DNA from: WHSW01 sp963851045
GTDB lineage: Bacteria; Actinomycetota; Thermoleophilia; Solirubrobacterales; 70-9
NCBI GenBank assembly: GCA_963851045.1
Contig: CAWKNC010000002.1
Coordinates: 1,674,001 to 1,738,000, forward strand
Reading direction: 5' to 3'
Length of the DNA stretch: 64,000 bases
Shown here: positions 44,054-52,538 of the stretch, piece after piece
Position numbering within the stretch: position 1 is the first letter of the stretch
How the letters are laid out: the number at the start of each line of letters is the position of its first letter
The notes under the pieces: generated by a model
Seen by the model: the letters and a program-made list of their open reading frames with translations, nothing else
Database searches by the model: none
Told to the model about the DNA's origin: nothing
Translations under genes and position numbers: made by a program

Positions 44054-45034
44054 ATGCTCTCCAACCTCCTGGACCGGACTTTTGACTGGACCGTGGTGCC
44101 CGGATACAGCCGCCTCGGTTACGCGGTTCGCTCGCGCTCTTGGGACGAGGAGGAGTCGGCCGCGCGCCTTGATGGCTGGACCGTCCTGGTCACCGGGGCC
44201 AACAGCGGGATCGGAGCGGCCGCGGCTGCGCGGTTTGCCCGCGCGGGCGCCTCGGTTCATCTGCTCGCTCGCAATCGCGAGCGGGGCGAGGACGCCAGAG
44301 CGAGGATCTCCGAGGCGACGGGATCCGATCGTGTGGCGCTCGAGATCTGCGACGTCTCCGACCTGGACTCCGTCCGCGAGTTCACTGCAGGTTTCGCCGC
44401 CGAGAATCCCGAGCTTCATTGCCTCGTCAACAACGCCGGCGTCATGCCCGCCGAGCGCACGCTGACCCCGGGCGGCCACGAGCTCACCTTTGCGACCAAC
44501 GTTCTCGGCCCGTTCCTGCTGACAAAGCTGCTGCTGCCGATGCTGCGCAGCGGGGCGCCCTCTCGAATCATCAACGTCTCGTCGGGCGGTATGTACTCGC
44601 AGAAGCTGGACGCCGACGACCTCCAGCTCGAGCGTCGCGATTACGACCCTCCAGAGGTGTACGCGCACACGAAGCGCTGCGAGGTGATCCTCACCGAGCT
44701 CTGGGCCGAGCGCCTGCGCGGCACGGCGATCAGCGTCCATTCGATGCATCCTGGGTGGGCCGACACGCCTGGGGTGCAAACGTCGTTGCCGCGCTTTCGC
44801 AAGCTGATGCGGCCACTCCTGCGCGACGCCGACCAGGCGGCCGACACGATCTTCTGGCTGGCGAGTGCGGCCGAACCCGCGAATCGCTCGGGACTCTTTT
44901 GGCACGACCGCGAGCCACGTCCCCTCCACCGCGTCCCGTGGACACGCGAGACGCCCGCCGACCGCGAGCGACTCTGGGCCGAATGCGAGCGGCTCAGCAG
45001 CTCCGAGGCCACCGAGCCGGTAGTGGCGCTCTGA
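44054..45034 (+). CDS. Short-chain dehydrogenase/reductase (DHRS12-like)
   Basis: 326 residues. Classical SDR signatures: cofactor loop VTGANSGIGAAAAARFA, the Arg of LLARNRERG suggesting NADP(H), LVNNAGVMPAERTLT, INVSSGGMYS, and catalytic YAHTK. The N-terminal 40 residues precede the fold, and SVHSMHPGWADTPGVQ is typical of the DHRS12 group. It oxidises or reduces a lipid-like or ketone substrate. It has its own short promoter gap next to the divergent AI-2E gene. Confidence 0.88.
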   Translation: MLSNLLDRTFDWTVVPGYSRLGYAVRSRSWDEEESAARLDGWTVLVTGANSGIGAAAAARFARAGASVHLLARNRERGEDARARISEATGSDRVALEICDVSDLDSVREFTAGFAAENPELHCLVNNAGVMPAERTLTPGGHELTFATNVLGPFLLTKLLLPMLRSGAPSRIINVSSGGMYSQKLDADDLQLERRDYDPPEVYAHTKRCEVILTELWAERLRGTAISVHSMHPGWADTPGVQTSLPRFRKLMRPLLRDADQAADTIFWLASAAEPANRSGLFWHDREPRPLHRVPWTRETPADRERLWAECERLSSSEATEPVVAL

Positions 45035-45059
45035 TCCAGACCGGTTTGGGCAAAGAAAA

Positions 45060-45082
45060 GGGGCGGCGCTAAGCGCCGCCCC
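45060..45082 (-). terminator. Intrinsic terminator of the cold-shock gene
   Basis: A 9-bp perfect GC stem (45060-45068 / 45074-45082) with a 5-nt loop. On the minus strand it is followed by TTTTCTTTG, giving a good U-tract 25 nt after the csp stop. It could also end the SDR gene on the plus strand. Confidence 0.85.
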
Positions 45083-45107
45083 CTCGCAGAACGAAAAGTC
45101 GCTCGGG

Positions 45108-45305
45108 CTAGACCGTGCGGACGTTGGTCGCGCGCGGGCCCTTGTCGCTTTCCTCGGACTCGAACTCAACCTTCGCGCCGTCGGCGAGAGCGCCGCCGCC
45201 CTCAACCTGACTCTGGTGCACGAAGAGGTCGCGACCGGCGTCATCAGGGGTGATGAAGCCGAAGCCCTTCTCGTGGTTGAACCACTTAACTGTTCCTAGT
45301 GCCAT
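45108..45305 (-). CDS. Cold-shock protein, CspA family
   Basis: 65 residues from ATG 45305, preceded by GGAGGG. The single cold-shock domain carries RNP1 KGFGFI and RNP2 DLFVHQS, starting MALGTVKWFNHEKGFGF. It binds single-stranded RNA and DNA and melts RNA structure. The frame is open upstream but the family start and ribosome site fix the ATG. A strong terminator follows, so it is monocistronic. Confidence 0.96.
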   Translation of the reverse strand: MALGTVKWFNHEKGFGFITPDDAGRDLFVHQSQVEGGGALADGAKVEFESEESDKGPRATNVRTV

Positions 45306-45405
45306 TGTCCCTCCAGGGAACTCGGGTGCTCGCGGTACGGAGGTTCCCGGTAAGGACGCCTGCGAACTGCTACGCACGTTGTGTGTGCCAGGAGCGTACC
45401 TGTTA

Positions 45406-46872
45406 TCAGGCGATTGGAGCCTGCGCTTCCGTTTCACCGCCGAGTTCGACGTGCGCACGACTGTCCCGGCTGCGGATCAGAGTCAGTGCGGCGACGAAGC
45501 CGAGCAGCGCGATTCCGCACCCGGCGAGGAAGGCATCGGCGTAGCCATCGGTGAGCGCGGCCAGGCTCGGCGCACCCCCGGACGCCGCGGCCGCATCATC
45601 GATCTGAGTAAACGCCACGGTGGCGAGAACCGCGAGTCCAAGGGCTCCTCCGACCTGCTGCGACGTGTTGATCAGCCCGCTGGCCAGGCCGGCCTCGCGC
45701 GGCTCGACACCTGAGACCGCTGCGATCGTCACCGGCACGAATGCGAAGCCGAGGCCCACGGCCGCCAGCAGCGATGGGCCGAGGACGTCGGCGAGGAATG
45801 TCCCGTCCACGGAGATCTGGCTGAACCAGGCGAGACCCGCCGCGATGAGCAGCATCCCCGTCGCCATCACAGCCTTGAACCCGACCTTGGTCACCAGCTG
45901 CGACGCCACCCCGGCGGCGATGATGATCGAGACGGCAAGCGGGAGATACGAGAGGCCCGCCTTGATCGCGCTGTAGCCGAGGACGTTTTGCATGTACAGC
46001 GAGATGAAGAAGAACATCGAAAACAGCGAGGCACCCGTGAGCAGGCCGACCACGTTCGCGCCGGTCAGGGTCCTCAGGCGGAAGATCGAAAACGGGACGA
46101 GTGGCGACTCCGTGCGACTCTCGATCGCGATGAACGCTCCGAGCAGCGCGACGGCCGCTCCGAGCAGGACGATCGTCTGGGTCGACCCCCATCCAGCATC
46201 GGGTGCGTCGACGAGCGCGTAGACCAGCAGCGCCAGCCCGGCGGTGACGCTGATCGCCCCGGCCACGTCGAACGAACGGCTCTTGGATTCGGCGTGGCTC
46301 TCAGCGAGGAGGCGCGGGGCCAGCAGTGCCGCGACGATCCCGATCGGGACGTTGACCCACAGGACCCATTCCCATCCGGCGTACTCCGTCAAGACGCCGC
46401 CGAGCAGAACGCCGGCGGCGCCACCGGATCCGGCCACCGCACCCCAGGCGCCGAGCGCCTTGTTGCGTTCGGAGCCATCACGAAACGTCGTGGTCACGAT
46501 CGAGAGCGCTGCGGGCGAGAGAATCGCCGCTCCGAGGCCCTGGACCGCCCTGGCCGCGATCAGCATGCCCGACGACTCCGCGAACCCGCCCACCAGCGAG
46601 GCGACGGCAAAGAGAATGAGACCGCTCATGAAAACGCGGCGGCGGCCGAGCAGGTCCGCGATTCGCCCGCCGAGCAACAGGAACCCACCGAATGTGAGGA
46701 CGTAGGCATTGACAACCCACGAGAGGTCGTCCTGGGAGAACGCGAGATCGCGTCCGATGGTCGGAAGCGCGACGTTGACGATCGAGGCGTCCAGAACCAC
46801 CACGAACTGGGCGACGCAGAGCAATGCAAGCCCGATCCAGCGCTTCCGTTCGAACTCCTGCTCCTCGGTCAT
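45406..46872 (-). CDS. MFS drug exporter, DHA2/EmrB-QacA type
   Basis: 488 residues with 14 predicted TM helices. ATG 46872 follows GGGAG. Motif A region RIADLLGRRRVFMSG, motif D1 VVLDASIVNVALPTIGRDL, and motif C-like GSGGAAGVLLGGVLTEYAGWEWVLWVNVPIG are visible. Proton-driven export of drugs or other amphipathic compounds is likely. A fragment of a TetR-type HTH lies just upstream, perhaps the remains of its repressor. Confidence 0.92.
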   Translation of the reverse strand: MTEEQEFERKRWIGLALLCVAQFVVVLDASIVNVALPTIGRDLAFSQDDLSWVVNAYVLTFGGFLLLGGRIADLLGRRRVFMSGLILFAVASLVGGFAESSGMLIAARAVQGLGAAILSPAALSIVTTTFRDGSERNKALGAWGAVAGSGGAAGVLLGGVLTEYAGWEWVLWVNVPIGIVAALLAPRLLAESHAESKSRSFDVAGAISVTAGLALLVYALVDAPDAGWGSTQTIVLLGAAVALLGAFIAIESRTESPLVPFSIFRLRTLTGANVVGLLTGASLFSMFFFISLYMQNVLGYSAIKAGLSYLPLAVSIIIAAGVASQLVTKVGFKAVMATGMLLIAAGLAWFSQISVDGTFLADVLGPSLLAAVGLGFAFVPVTIAAVSGVEPREAGLASGLINTSQQVGGALGLAVLATVAFTQIDDAAAASGGAPSLAALTDGYADAFLAGCGIALLGFVAALTLIRSRDSRAHVELGGETEAQAPIA

Positions 46873-46903
46873 ATCCAGCTCCCGTTTATCTGATTGGCCA
46901 CAC

Positions 46904-46963
46904 GGTGACGCGCGGCTCGACGATATCGCCCGCGCCGCAGGAGTCGGCGTCGGCACGGTCTAC
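46904..46963 (+). pseudogene. Remnant of a TetR-family helix-turn-helix
   Basis: Twenty codons read GDARLDDIARAAGVGVGTVY, which is the conserved HTH core of TetR regulators. No start codon, upstream helix or following FPTK-type sequence is present, and the frame diverges after the Tyr. It sits in the 209-bp divergent gap between the MFS exporter and the CoA-transferase. It looks like a leftover of a deleted exporter repressor gene. Confidence 0.55.
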
Positions 46964-47081
46964 TCATCCGCGATACAGCGCGAGTCGCAGCTAACGTCGT
47001 CCCTCGCGACGCAAGCTGCATCTCGCGAACCTGGGCGGTCCGGCAACGCCTCGCCCCCCGCCCGGATAGGTTGCCGATCGC

Positions 47082-48395
47082 ATGCCTGATCCCGTGACAG
47101 CCCAGGACGCTGCGGCGCGACTCAACCCCCGTGACACGCTCGGCATCCCGCTGGGCACCGGCCAGCCCCCAGCGTTCATGGCCGCACTGGGGGAACGTGA
47201 CGACTGGATTGATCTGCGGATCGGGGGCGCGCTTTTGCTCGCGTGGTCGGAGGCCTTCAAGCATCCAAACGTCCACTTCCTCTCTGGGTTCTTCGGGCCC
47301 GTCGAGCGGGCGCTGCGCGACCAGGGCGCCAACATCGGATTCGCGCCCGCGGACTTCCGGCGCTTTGAGCCGCTTCTCGAACAGCAGGCGCCGCGGGTCA
47401 TGACGACGGTGGCCGCGCCGCCCGACGCGGAGGGCTGGTGCAGCCTCTCGCTTCACGCCGGCGGCACATTGAAGGAGCTCGGGCGTGCCGGATCCGATCC
47501 CGAGCGACTGCTGATCGTCGAGGTCTCACCAAAGTTTCCGCGCACGAGGGGCTTGCCGCCCGACCACCGCCACGCGATACACGTCGACGAAATCGACATC
47601 CTCGTTGAATCCGAAGCCGCCCCTTTCGAGCTTCCCGAGCCTGAACCCGGGGAGATCGACGAGGCGATCGCGGCGCACGCGAGGCGCTTCATCCCGGACG
47701 GCGCGACACTGCAGACAGGCATCGGGACGATCCCGTCGGCGATCGTCGGTCGGCTCGCCGATGGCGACGGCGGCGATTACGGGGTGCACTCGGAGATGTT
47801 CACCAACGGGCTGATGCGCCTGCACCGCGCCGGCAAGGTGACCAATCACAAGGGGATCTTCGATGGGGTCTCCGTCGCGACCTTCGCGGGCGGATCCGCA
47901 GAGCTCTATGAGTGGCTGGCCGACAACGAGGACGTCGCATTTTTGCCCGTGGAGCTCGTCAACTCGCCCGACGCGATCGCCCGCAACCGGGACATGGTCA
48001 CGTTCAACGCCGCGATGAGCGTCGACATCCACGGGCAGGTGATCGCCGACACGATCAACGGTCGCCAGTACTCGGGTATCGGCGGCCACGAGGACTTCGT
48101 CGCCGGGCCGGCACTGTCGCTCTCTGATCGCGCGCTTCTGTGCCTGCCATCGACGGTGACCATTGACGGGGAGGTGCGCTCCCGCATCGTGGCCTGGTTT
48201 GGGCCTGGCGCTGTGGTGACGACGCCGCGCCACCAGGTCGACGTGATCGTCACCGAACACGGCGCGGCTGAGCTCCAGGGCCTGACCGTGCATCAGCGCG
48301 GAATGGCCCTCGCGGAGATCGCTCACCCGGACTTTCGCGATGAGCTGCGCGAGGCAGCGCTGCGCGCCTCGCACGGCAACTCGGCCGTCGGATAG
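47082..48395 (+). CDS. Acetyl-CoA hydrolase/transferase family protein (4-hydroxybutyrate CoA-transferase-like)
   Basis: 437 residues. Family landmarks: GTGQPPAFMAAL near the start, LQTGIGTIPSAIVGRL, the catalytic Glu in YGVHSEMFTNGLMRL, INGRQYSGIGGHEDFVAG, and VTEHGAAELQGLTVHQR close to the end. The enzyme moves CoA between acyl-CoA and a free acid such as acetate. It is followed 2 nt later by the ZIP transporter gene. Confidence 0.9.
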   Translation: MPDPVTAQDAAARLNPRDTLGIPLGTGQPPAFMAALGERDDWIDLRIGGALLLAWSEAFKHPNVHFLSGFFGPVERALRDQGANIGFAPADFRRFEPLLEQQAPRVMTTVAAPPDAEGWCSLSLHAGGTLKELGRAGSDPERLLIVEVSPKFPRTRGLPPDHRHAIHVDEIDILVESEAAPFELPEPEPGEIDEAIAAHARRFIPDGATLQTGIGTIPSAIVGRLADGDGGDYGVHSEMFTNGLMRLHRAGKVTNHKGIFDGVSVATFAGGSAELYEWLADNEDVAFLPVELVNSPDAIARNRDMVTFNAAMSVDIHGQVIADTINGRQYSGIGGHEDFVAGPALSLSDRALLCLPSTVTIDGEVRSRIVAWFGPGAVVTTPRHQVDVIVTEHGAAELQGLTVHQRGMALAEIAHPDFRDELREAALRASHGNSAVG

Positions 48396-48397
48396 CG

Positions 48398-49087
48398 ATG
48401 GTCGAAGCTGCCTTATGGGGGCTGGTGGGAGGCCTCGCACTGGTCGCCGGTGCCGGCCTGGCGCTGACGCGCGACATGAGCGAGCGAGTGATCGCCTATG
48501 TGATGGCGTTCGGCGCCGGTGTCCTGATCAGCGCGGTTGCGTTCGACCTGACCGAGGAGGCGATCGCGATCGGCGGGGGTGGCGCCGCGGCGGGCGGACT
48601 CCTTGCTGGCGCCTTCCTCTACTTCTCCGGTAATCGCCTGCTCGCCCGCCGCAATGGCGGGGAAGACTCGGGCGACGCGGTTGTGCTCGGAGCCCTGCTC
48701 GACGGAATTCCCGAGTCGGCGGCAATTGGCGTAACGCTGCTCGGTGGCGGCGTCAGCGTCTCGTTCATAGCCGCCGTCTTCCTCTCGAACCTGCCCGAGT
48801 CGGTCTCGGCCACCGCCGACCTGAAGCGCAAGCACTCCGCCGCGTGGATCCTGCGCCTATGGCTCGGCATCGCGGTCGCTTCGGCTCTTGCGGCCGCGAT
48901 CGGTTACGGCGTGCTCGGCGACGCCTCCGAGACCCTGCTCGCCTGGGTCAAGGCCTTTGCCGGCGGCGCGATCCTCTGCATGCTCGCCGACACCTTCATC
49001 CCGAAGGCGTTCCGCGAGGGCGGCGACAAGGTCGGTCTCGTAACCGTCCTCGGCTTCGCCCTCGCGGCGTTGCTCTCGACCGCTTAG
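48398..49087 (+). CDS. ZIP family metal transporter
   Basis: 229 residues, about seven TM helices. TM4 and TM5 carry the metal-site signatures: LGALLDGIPESAAIGVTLLGG and AAVFLSNLPESVSATADLKRK (the usual HSxxxG His is replaced, and an Asp/Glu-rich version is present). It probably moves zinc or another divalent metal into the cytoplasm. It is cotranscribed with the CoA-transferase, a pairing I cannot explain. Confidence 0.85.
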   Translation: MVEAALWGLVGGLALVAGAGLALTRDMSERVIAYVMAFGAGVLISAVAFDLTEEAIAIGGGGAAAGGLLAGAFLYFSGNRLLARRNGGEDSGDAVVLGALLDGIPESAAIGVTLLGGGVSVSFIAAVFLSNLPESVSATADLKRKHSAAWILRLWLGIAVASALAAAIGYGVLGDASETLLAWVKAFAGGAILCMLADTFIPKAFREGGDKVGLVTVLGFALAALLSTA

Positions 49088-49124
49088 TCCAGCGCCGCAA
49101 CCTGGCGGCGCCGTCCAAGATGCG

Positions 49125-50033
49125 TTACTTCGCGGTCTCGGCCTCGGCCTCGGCGAGCTCGGTCTCGCCGGTGGCCTCCCCGGCCTCGAGCCCCGGCTCG
49201 GAATGAGCGGCGCGATCCTCATAGGCGGCACGCACGCTGGCATCGGTCTCCATGAGCACCTTGTCGGCCTTGAGCATCCGGCCAATGCCCTCACTCGCCC
49301 GACGCGGCAGCAGCGTCAGCACCTTGTAGATCGCCAGGCTCTCGCGCGGCACGAAGACGTCGAACTTCGGGCGCTCAAGCGCATCGACGATCGCATCGGC
49401 GACATCCTCCGGCTCGAGGACCTTGATCGCCCGCGTCTCGGTCAGGCCTGATCCGAGCTCGGTGTTGACAACGGCCGGCATCACGCACGAGACCTCGATG
49501 TTGGTTCCACGCAGCTCTGCGCGTACCGCCTCCGAGACGCCGACGACGAAGTGCTTGGTGCCGCAGTAGGTGGCGCCGCCGGGGAACCCGGTCTTGCCCG
49601 CCTGCGAGGCGATGTTCACGATGTGGCCGCTGTTTCGCCGCTGCATCCTCGGCATCGCGAGCTTCATCCCGTACATGACGCCATGCACGTTGATGTCCAC
49701 CATCCGGCGGGCGGTCAGATCGTCTTCCTCGACGAACTTGCCCAGCGGCATGATCCCGGCGTTGTTGATGATCACGTCGAGAGAGCCGAGCCGCTCCTCG
49801 ACCTGGTCGAGAAAGCCCTCGAACGAGTCGCGACGAGTTACATCAAGCTCGAGCGCGAGGGTGTCGGCGCCGAGCTCACCCGCCGTCTGCTCTGCGAGCT
49901 CGCGGTCGAGGTCGCCGATTGCGACCTTCGCGCCCTTGCTGACCAGCGCCTTCGCGGTCGCCTTGCCAATTCCCCGGGCTCCTCCGGTAATCGCTACGAC
50001 CTTCCCGTTGAGCGAACGCGGTGCGCGTGCCAT
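49125..50033 (-). CDS. Short-chain dehydrogenase/reductase
   Basis: 302 residues from ATG 50033, with AGGAGGAA upstream. SDR signatures: ITGGARGIGKATAKAL, IGDLDREL (Asp after strand 2, favouring NAD), IINNAGIMPLGKF, NIASQAGKTGF, and the catalytic motif YCGTK. The last 35 residues form an acidic Glu/Ala tail (GEATGETELAEAEAETAK). It is divergent from the P450 gene with 89 bp between, so both may act on one substrate. Confidence 0.9.
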   Translation of the reverse strand: MARAPRSLNGKVVAITGGARGIGKATAKALVSKGAKVAIGDLDRELAEQTAGELGADTLALELDVTRRDSFEGFLDQVEERLGSLDVIINNAGIMPLGKFVEEDDLTARRMVDINVHGVMYGMKLAMPRMQRRNSGHIVNIASQAGKTGFPGGATYCGTKHFVVGVSEAVRAELRGTNIEVSCVMPAVVNTELGSGLTETRAIKVLEPEDVADAIVDALERPKFDVFVPRESLAIYKVLTLLPRRASEGIGRMLKADKVLMETDASVRAAYEDRAAHSEPGLEAGEATGETELAEAEAETAK

Positions 50034-50122
50034 CAAGTTCCTCCTGCTGTTTTGCCGGTGCCGCTGTGGCGCAAGCCTATCGGGGATCCGAGTTCTTGGC
50101 CAAGCGGTTAGGTTTCGTTTAG

Positions 50123-51613
50123 ATGGCTGCGACCGACACCACCGGGTACGCGACCGAAGCTGGCGAGTCCGCGAGCCGACCGGCACCGATCTCAACCAAT
50201 CCTGCCCGTCGAATCGCCAGCGACATCCTCGCCGAGGGCCGAGCGCGCACGCACGGGCGATTCCCGCCGGGTCCCAATCGGGGCGCGTTCACTCGCGCCG
50301 TCGAGTTCAGCCGCGACCCCCTGCCGATCCTCATGCCGCTCTATGAGAAGCATGGCCCGATCTTCAGCGCGCGGATGCTGCACACCAAGGTCGTCTTCAT
50401 GCTCGGGCCTGAGGCCAACCAGTTCATCACCGTCTCGAATCCCGGCAAATTTCACTGGCGCGAGTCGAGCTTCGGGGACCTGATCCCGCTGCTCGGCGAC
50501 GGGCTGCTGACAATCGACGGCGCCTACCACGACCGCGCGCGGCGAATCATGATGCCCGCGTTTCATCGCGAGCAGATCGAAGCGATGGTGGAGGCGATGG
50601 TCGCGGAGACCGAGACCGCGATGGCGGCGATCGAGCTCGACACCGTTGTTGACGTCTATCACTGGGCGCGCAACCTGGCGATGCGGATCGCGATGCGTGC
50701 GCTGCTGGGCCTCGATCCCGACGACGCCGGTCGCGGCGCAGCGGCAGCCGAGCACTTCGAGCGTGCCCTCTCCTATTACGGGATCGCATATCCCCTGCGG
50801 TTGCTGCGCGGTCCCCGATCGCCCTGGCGGCGGATGGTCGCTTCGCGCGCCGTTCTCAATGAGATCGTCTTCAACGAGATCAGCGAGCGGCGCCGGCGCG
50901 GCGACGACGGGCGCGGCGACATCCTCAGCCTCCTTATCGCGGCGCGCGACGAGGACGGATCCGAGCTCGCCGACGACGAGATTCGCGACCAGGTGATGAC
51001 GCTGATGTTCGCCGGGCACGACACCTCGACATCGACGATCACCTTCTTGCTCTACGAGCTCGCCCGGCATCCGGCCGAGCTCGCGCGCCTCCAGGCCGAG
51101 CAGGACGAGGTGCTCGGCGGCGGTGTGCCGACGCCGCAGCAGCTCTTCGGCGAGCTGCCATACCTCGACATGGTTTTGGATGAAACGCTGCGGCTCTACC
51201 CCCCGGCTTGGGTCGGCCCGAGGCGGGCGATCGAGAATTTTGACTTCGGCGGCTACACGGTGCCCGCCGGCGCCTACGTCAACTACTGCTCGTGGGCGAG
51301 CCACCGGCTGCCCGAGGTCTTTCCCGAGCCCGAGGCATTCATCCCGGAGCGCTTCACCCGCGAGCGCAAGGCGGCGCTACCCCGCGGTGCCTACGTGCCG
51401 TTCGGGGGCGGCTCGCGGATCTGCATCGGCAAGCGCTTCGGTCAGACCGAGGTGAAGCTGGTGGCGACGATGCTGCTCCAGCGCATGCGCTTTGAGCTGC
51501 TCCCGGGGCGGGTGATGGCGATCCAGCAAATGCCGACGCTCTCCCCCATCGGCGGTCTTGAGATGCGTGCCCGCAGCCGGGCGATCACCGCTCCGATCAG
51601 CGCAACCGCTTAG
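50123..51613 (+). CDS. Cytochrome P450
   Basis: 496-residue heme monooxygenase. The I-helix reads MTLMFAGHDTSTSTI, the K-helix ExxR is LDETLRLYPPAW, and the heme-binding loop is PFGGGSRICIGKRF with the axial Cys. The N-terminal proline-rich region GRFPPGPNRGAFTRAVEF resembles the eukaryotic-like/CYP class (for example CYP110 or CYP102-type) fatty acid hydroxylases more than the short bacterial class. Redox partners are not in the window. Substrate unknown. Confidence 0.93.
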   Translation: MAATDTTGYATEAGESASRPAPISTNPARRIASDILAEGRARTHGRFPPGPNRGAFTRAVEFSRDPLPILMPLYEKHGPIFSARMLHTKVVFMLGPEANQFITVSNPGKFHWRESSFGDLIPLLGDGLLTIDGAYHDRARRIMMPAFHREQIEAMVEAMVAETETAMAAIELDTVVDVYHWARNLAMRIAMRALLGLDPDDAGRGAAAAEHFERALSYYGIAYPLRLLRGPRSPWRRMVASRAVLNEIVFNEISERRRRGDDGRGDILSLLIAARDEDGSELADDEIRDQVMTLMFAGHDTSTSTITFLLYELARHPAELARLQAEQDEVLGGGVPTPQQLFGELPYLDMVLDETLRLYPPAWVGPRRAIENFDFGGYTVPAGAYVNYCSWASHRLPEVFPEPEAFIPERFTRERKAALPRGAYVPFGGGSRICIGKRFGQTEVKLVATMLLQRMRFELLPGRVMAIQQMPTLSPIGGLEMRARSRAITAPISATA

Positions 51614-52506
51614 CGGAAGGAGGCGAACTTGGGCGAGCTGGCGTGGCGCTCGATCGACGACTCGACCTCGCATTCGGTGGCGCTGTCGCGGAGCTCTCCA
51701 CCGTCGCAGGAGTCGTCACCCGGGCCGCCGTTGAGGAAGTCGAAGCCGTCGCCGCCGAACAGGTCGTCGTCGCCGAGCTGGCCGTAGATCTCGTCGTCGT
51801 TGCCCTGGCCGTCGATGCGGTCATTGCCACCGCCGCCGTAGAGCGTGTCGCGCCCGTTCTCGCCGCCGAGGATGTTGTCGTCAGCCTCCGAGCCGTAGAT
51901 CGTGTCGTCGTTGCCGCCGCCGTCCATCACCGCGGGAGCGATCTGCGGAGTCATGGTTGAGAGCGTGTCGTTGTGGGTGAAGCCATCGAGCGAGTCGGCG
52001 CCACCGGCAACGATGATGTCGTCGTTGTAGCCGCCGTTGAGAAGGTCGATGCCGTCGTCGACGATCTCGCCGCCCTTCTCGCCGTAGCCAAAGATCTTGT
52101 CGTCGCCGGCGCTTCCGAGCACGCGATCGTCGCCGGGTCCGGGAATGATCGTGTCGTTCTCTTCCTCGCCGTAGATGAGGTCGTCGCCCGGCCCGCCGAT
52201 GATCTTGTCGGCACTGCGCCCGCCGCAGAGGATGTCGTCGCCAGGACCACCCTTGATCACGTCGTTGTCACGACCGCCGTTGATGAAGTCGTTGCCGCCC
52301 CGGCCGTTGAGCACATCCTTGCCGCGAAGGCCGGTGACGCTGTCCTTGCCGTTGGTGCCGTTCCAGTGGTCGACCTTGTCGCTGAGCTTCTCTGCCGCCT
52401 TGAGACAGATCGGCGCCTCCTGTGCGCTCGCTCCGGTCGGCAGCGCCGCCATCACGCCCAGCGTCGCGATGGCTAGGCCAAGTCGAGTCCGGATCCCTGC
52501 TCTCAT
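51610..52506 (-). CDS. Secreted RTX (hemolysin-type calcium-binding) repeat protein
   Basis: 298 residues from ATG 52506, which begins a signal peptide (MRAGIRTRLGLAIATLGVMAALPTGASA). The mature part consists largely of GGxGxDxhx nonapeptides, such as GGPGDDILCGG, GGPGDDLIYG and GGGGNDRIDGQGNDDEIYG, forming a calcium-stabilised beta-roll. The spacing of DD/ND pairs is regular over residues about 50-280. A short C-terminal tail has two Cys. Sec-type export rather than type I secretion is implied by the signal peptide. Role unknown (surface or calcium binding). It converges with the P450 gene. Confidence 0.85.
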   Translation of the reverse strand: MRAGIRTRLGLAIATLGVMAALPTGASAQEAPICLKAAEKLSDKVDHWNGTNGKDSVTGLRGKDVLNGRGGNDFINGGRDNDVIKGGPGDDILCGGRSADKIIGGPGDDLIYGEEENDTIIPGPGDDRVLGSAGDDKIFGYGEKGGEIVDDGIDLLNGGYNDDIIVAGGADSLDGFTHNDTLSTMTPQIAPAVMDGGGNDDTIYGSEADDNILGGENGRDTLYGGGGNDRIDGQGNDDEIYGQLGDDDLFGGDGFDFLNGGPGDDSCDGGELRDSATECEVESSIERHASSPKFASFR

Positions 52507-52538
52507 GCACAAACGATAACCCGCGCCGAGGCGTCGTA

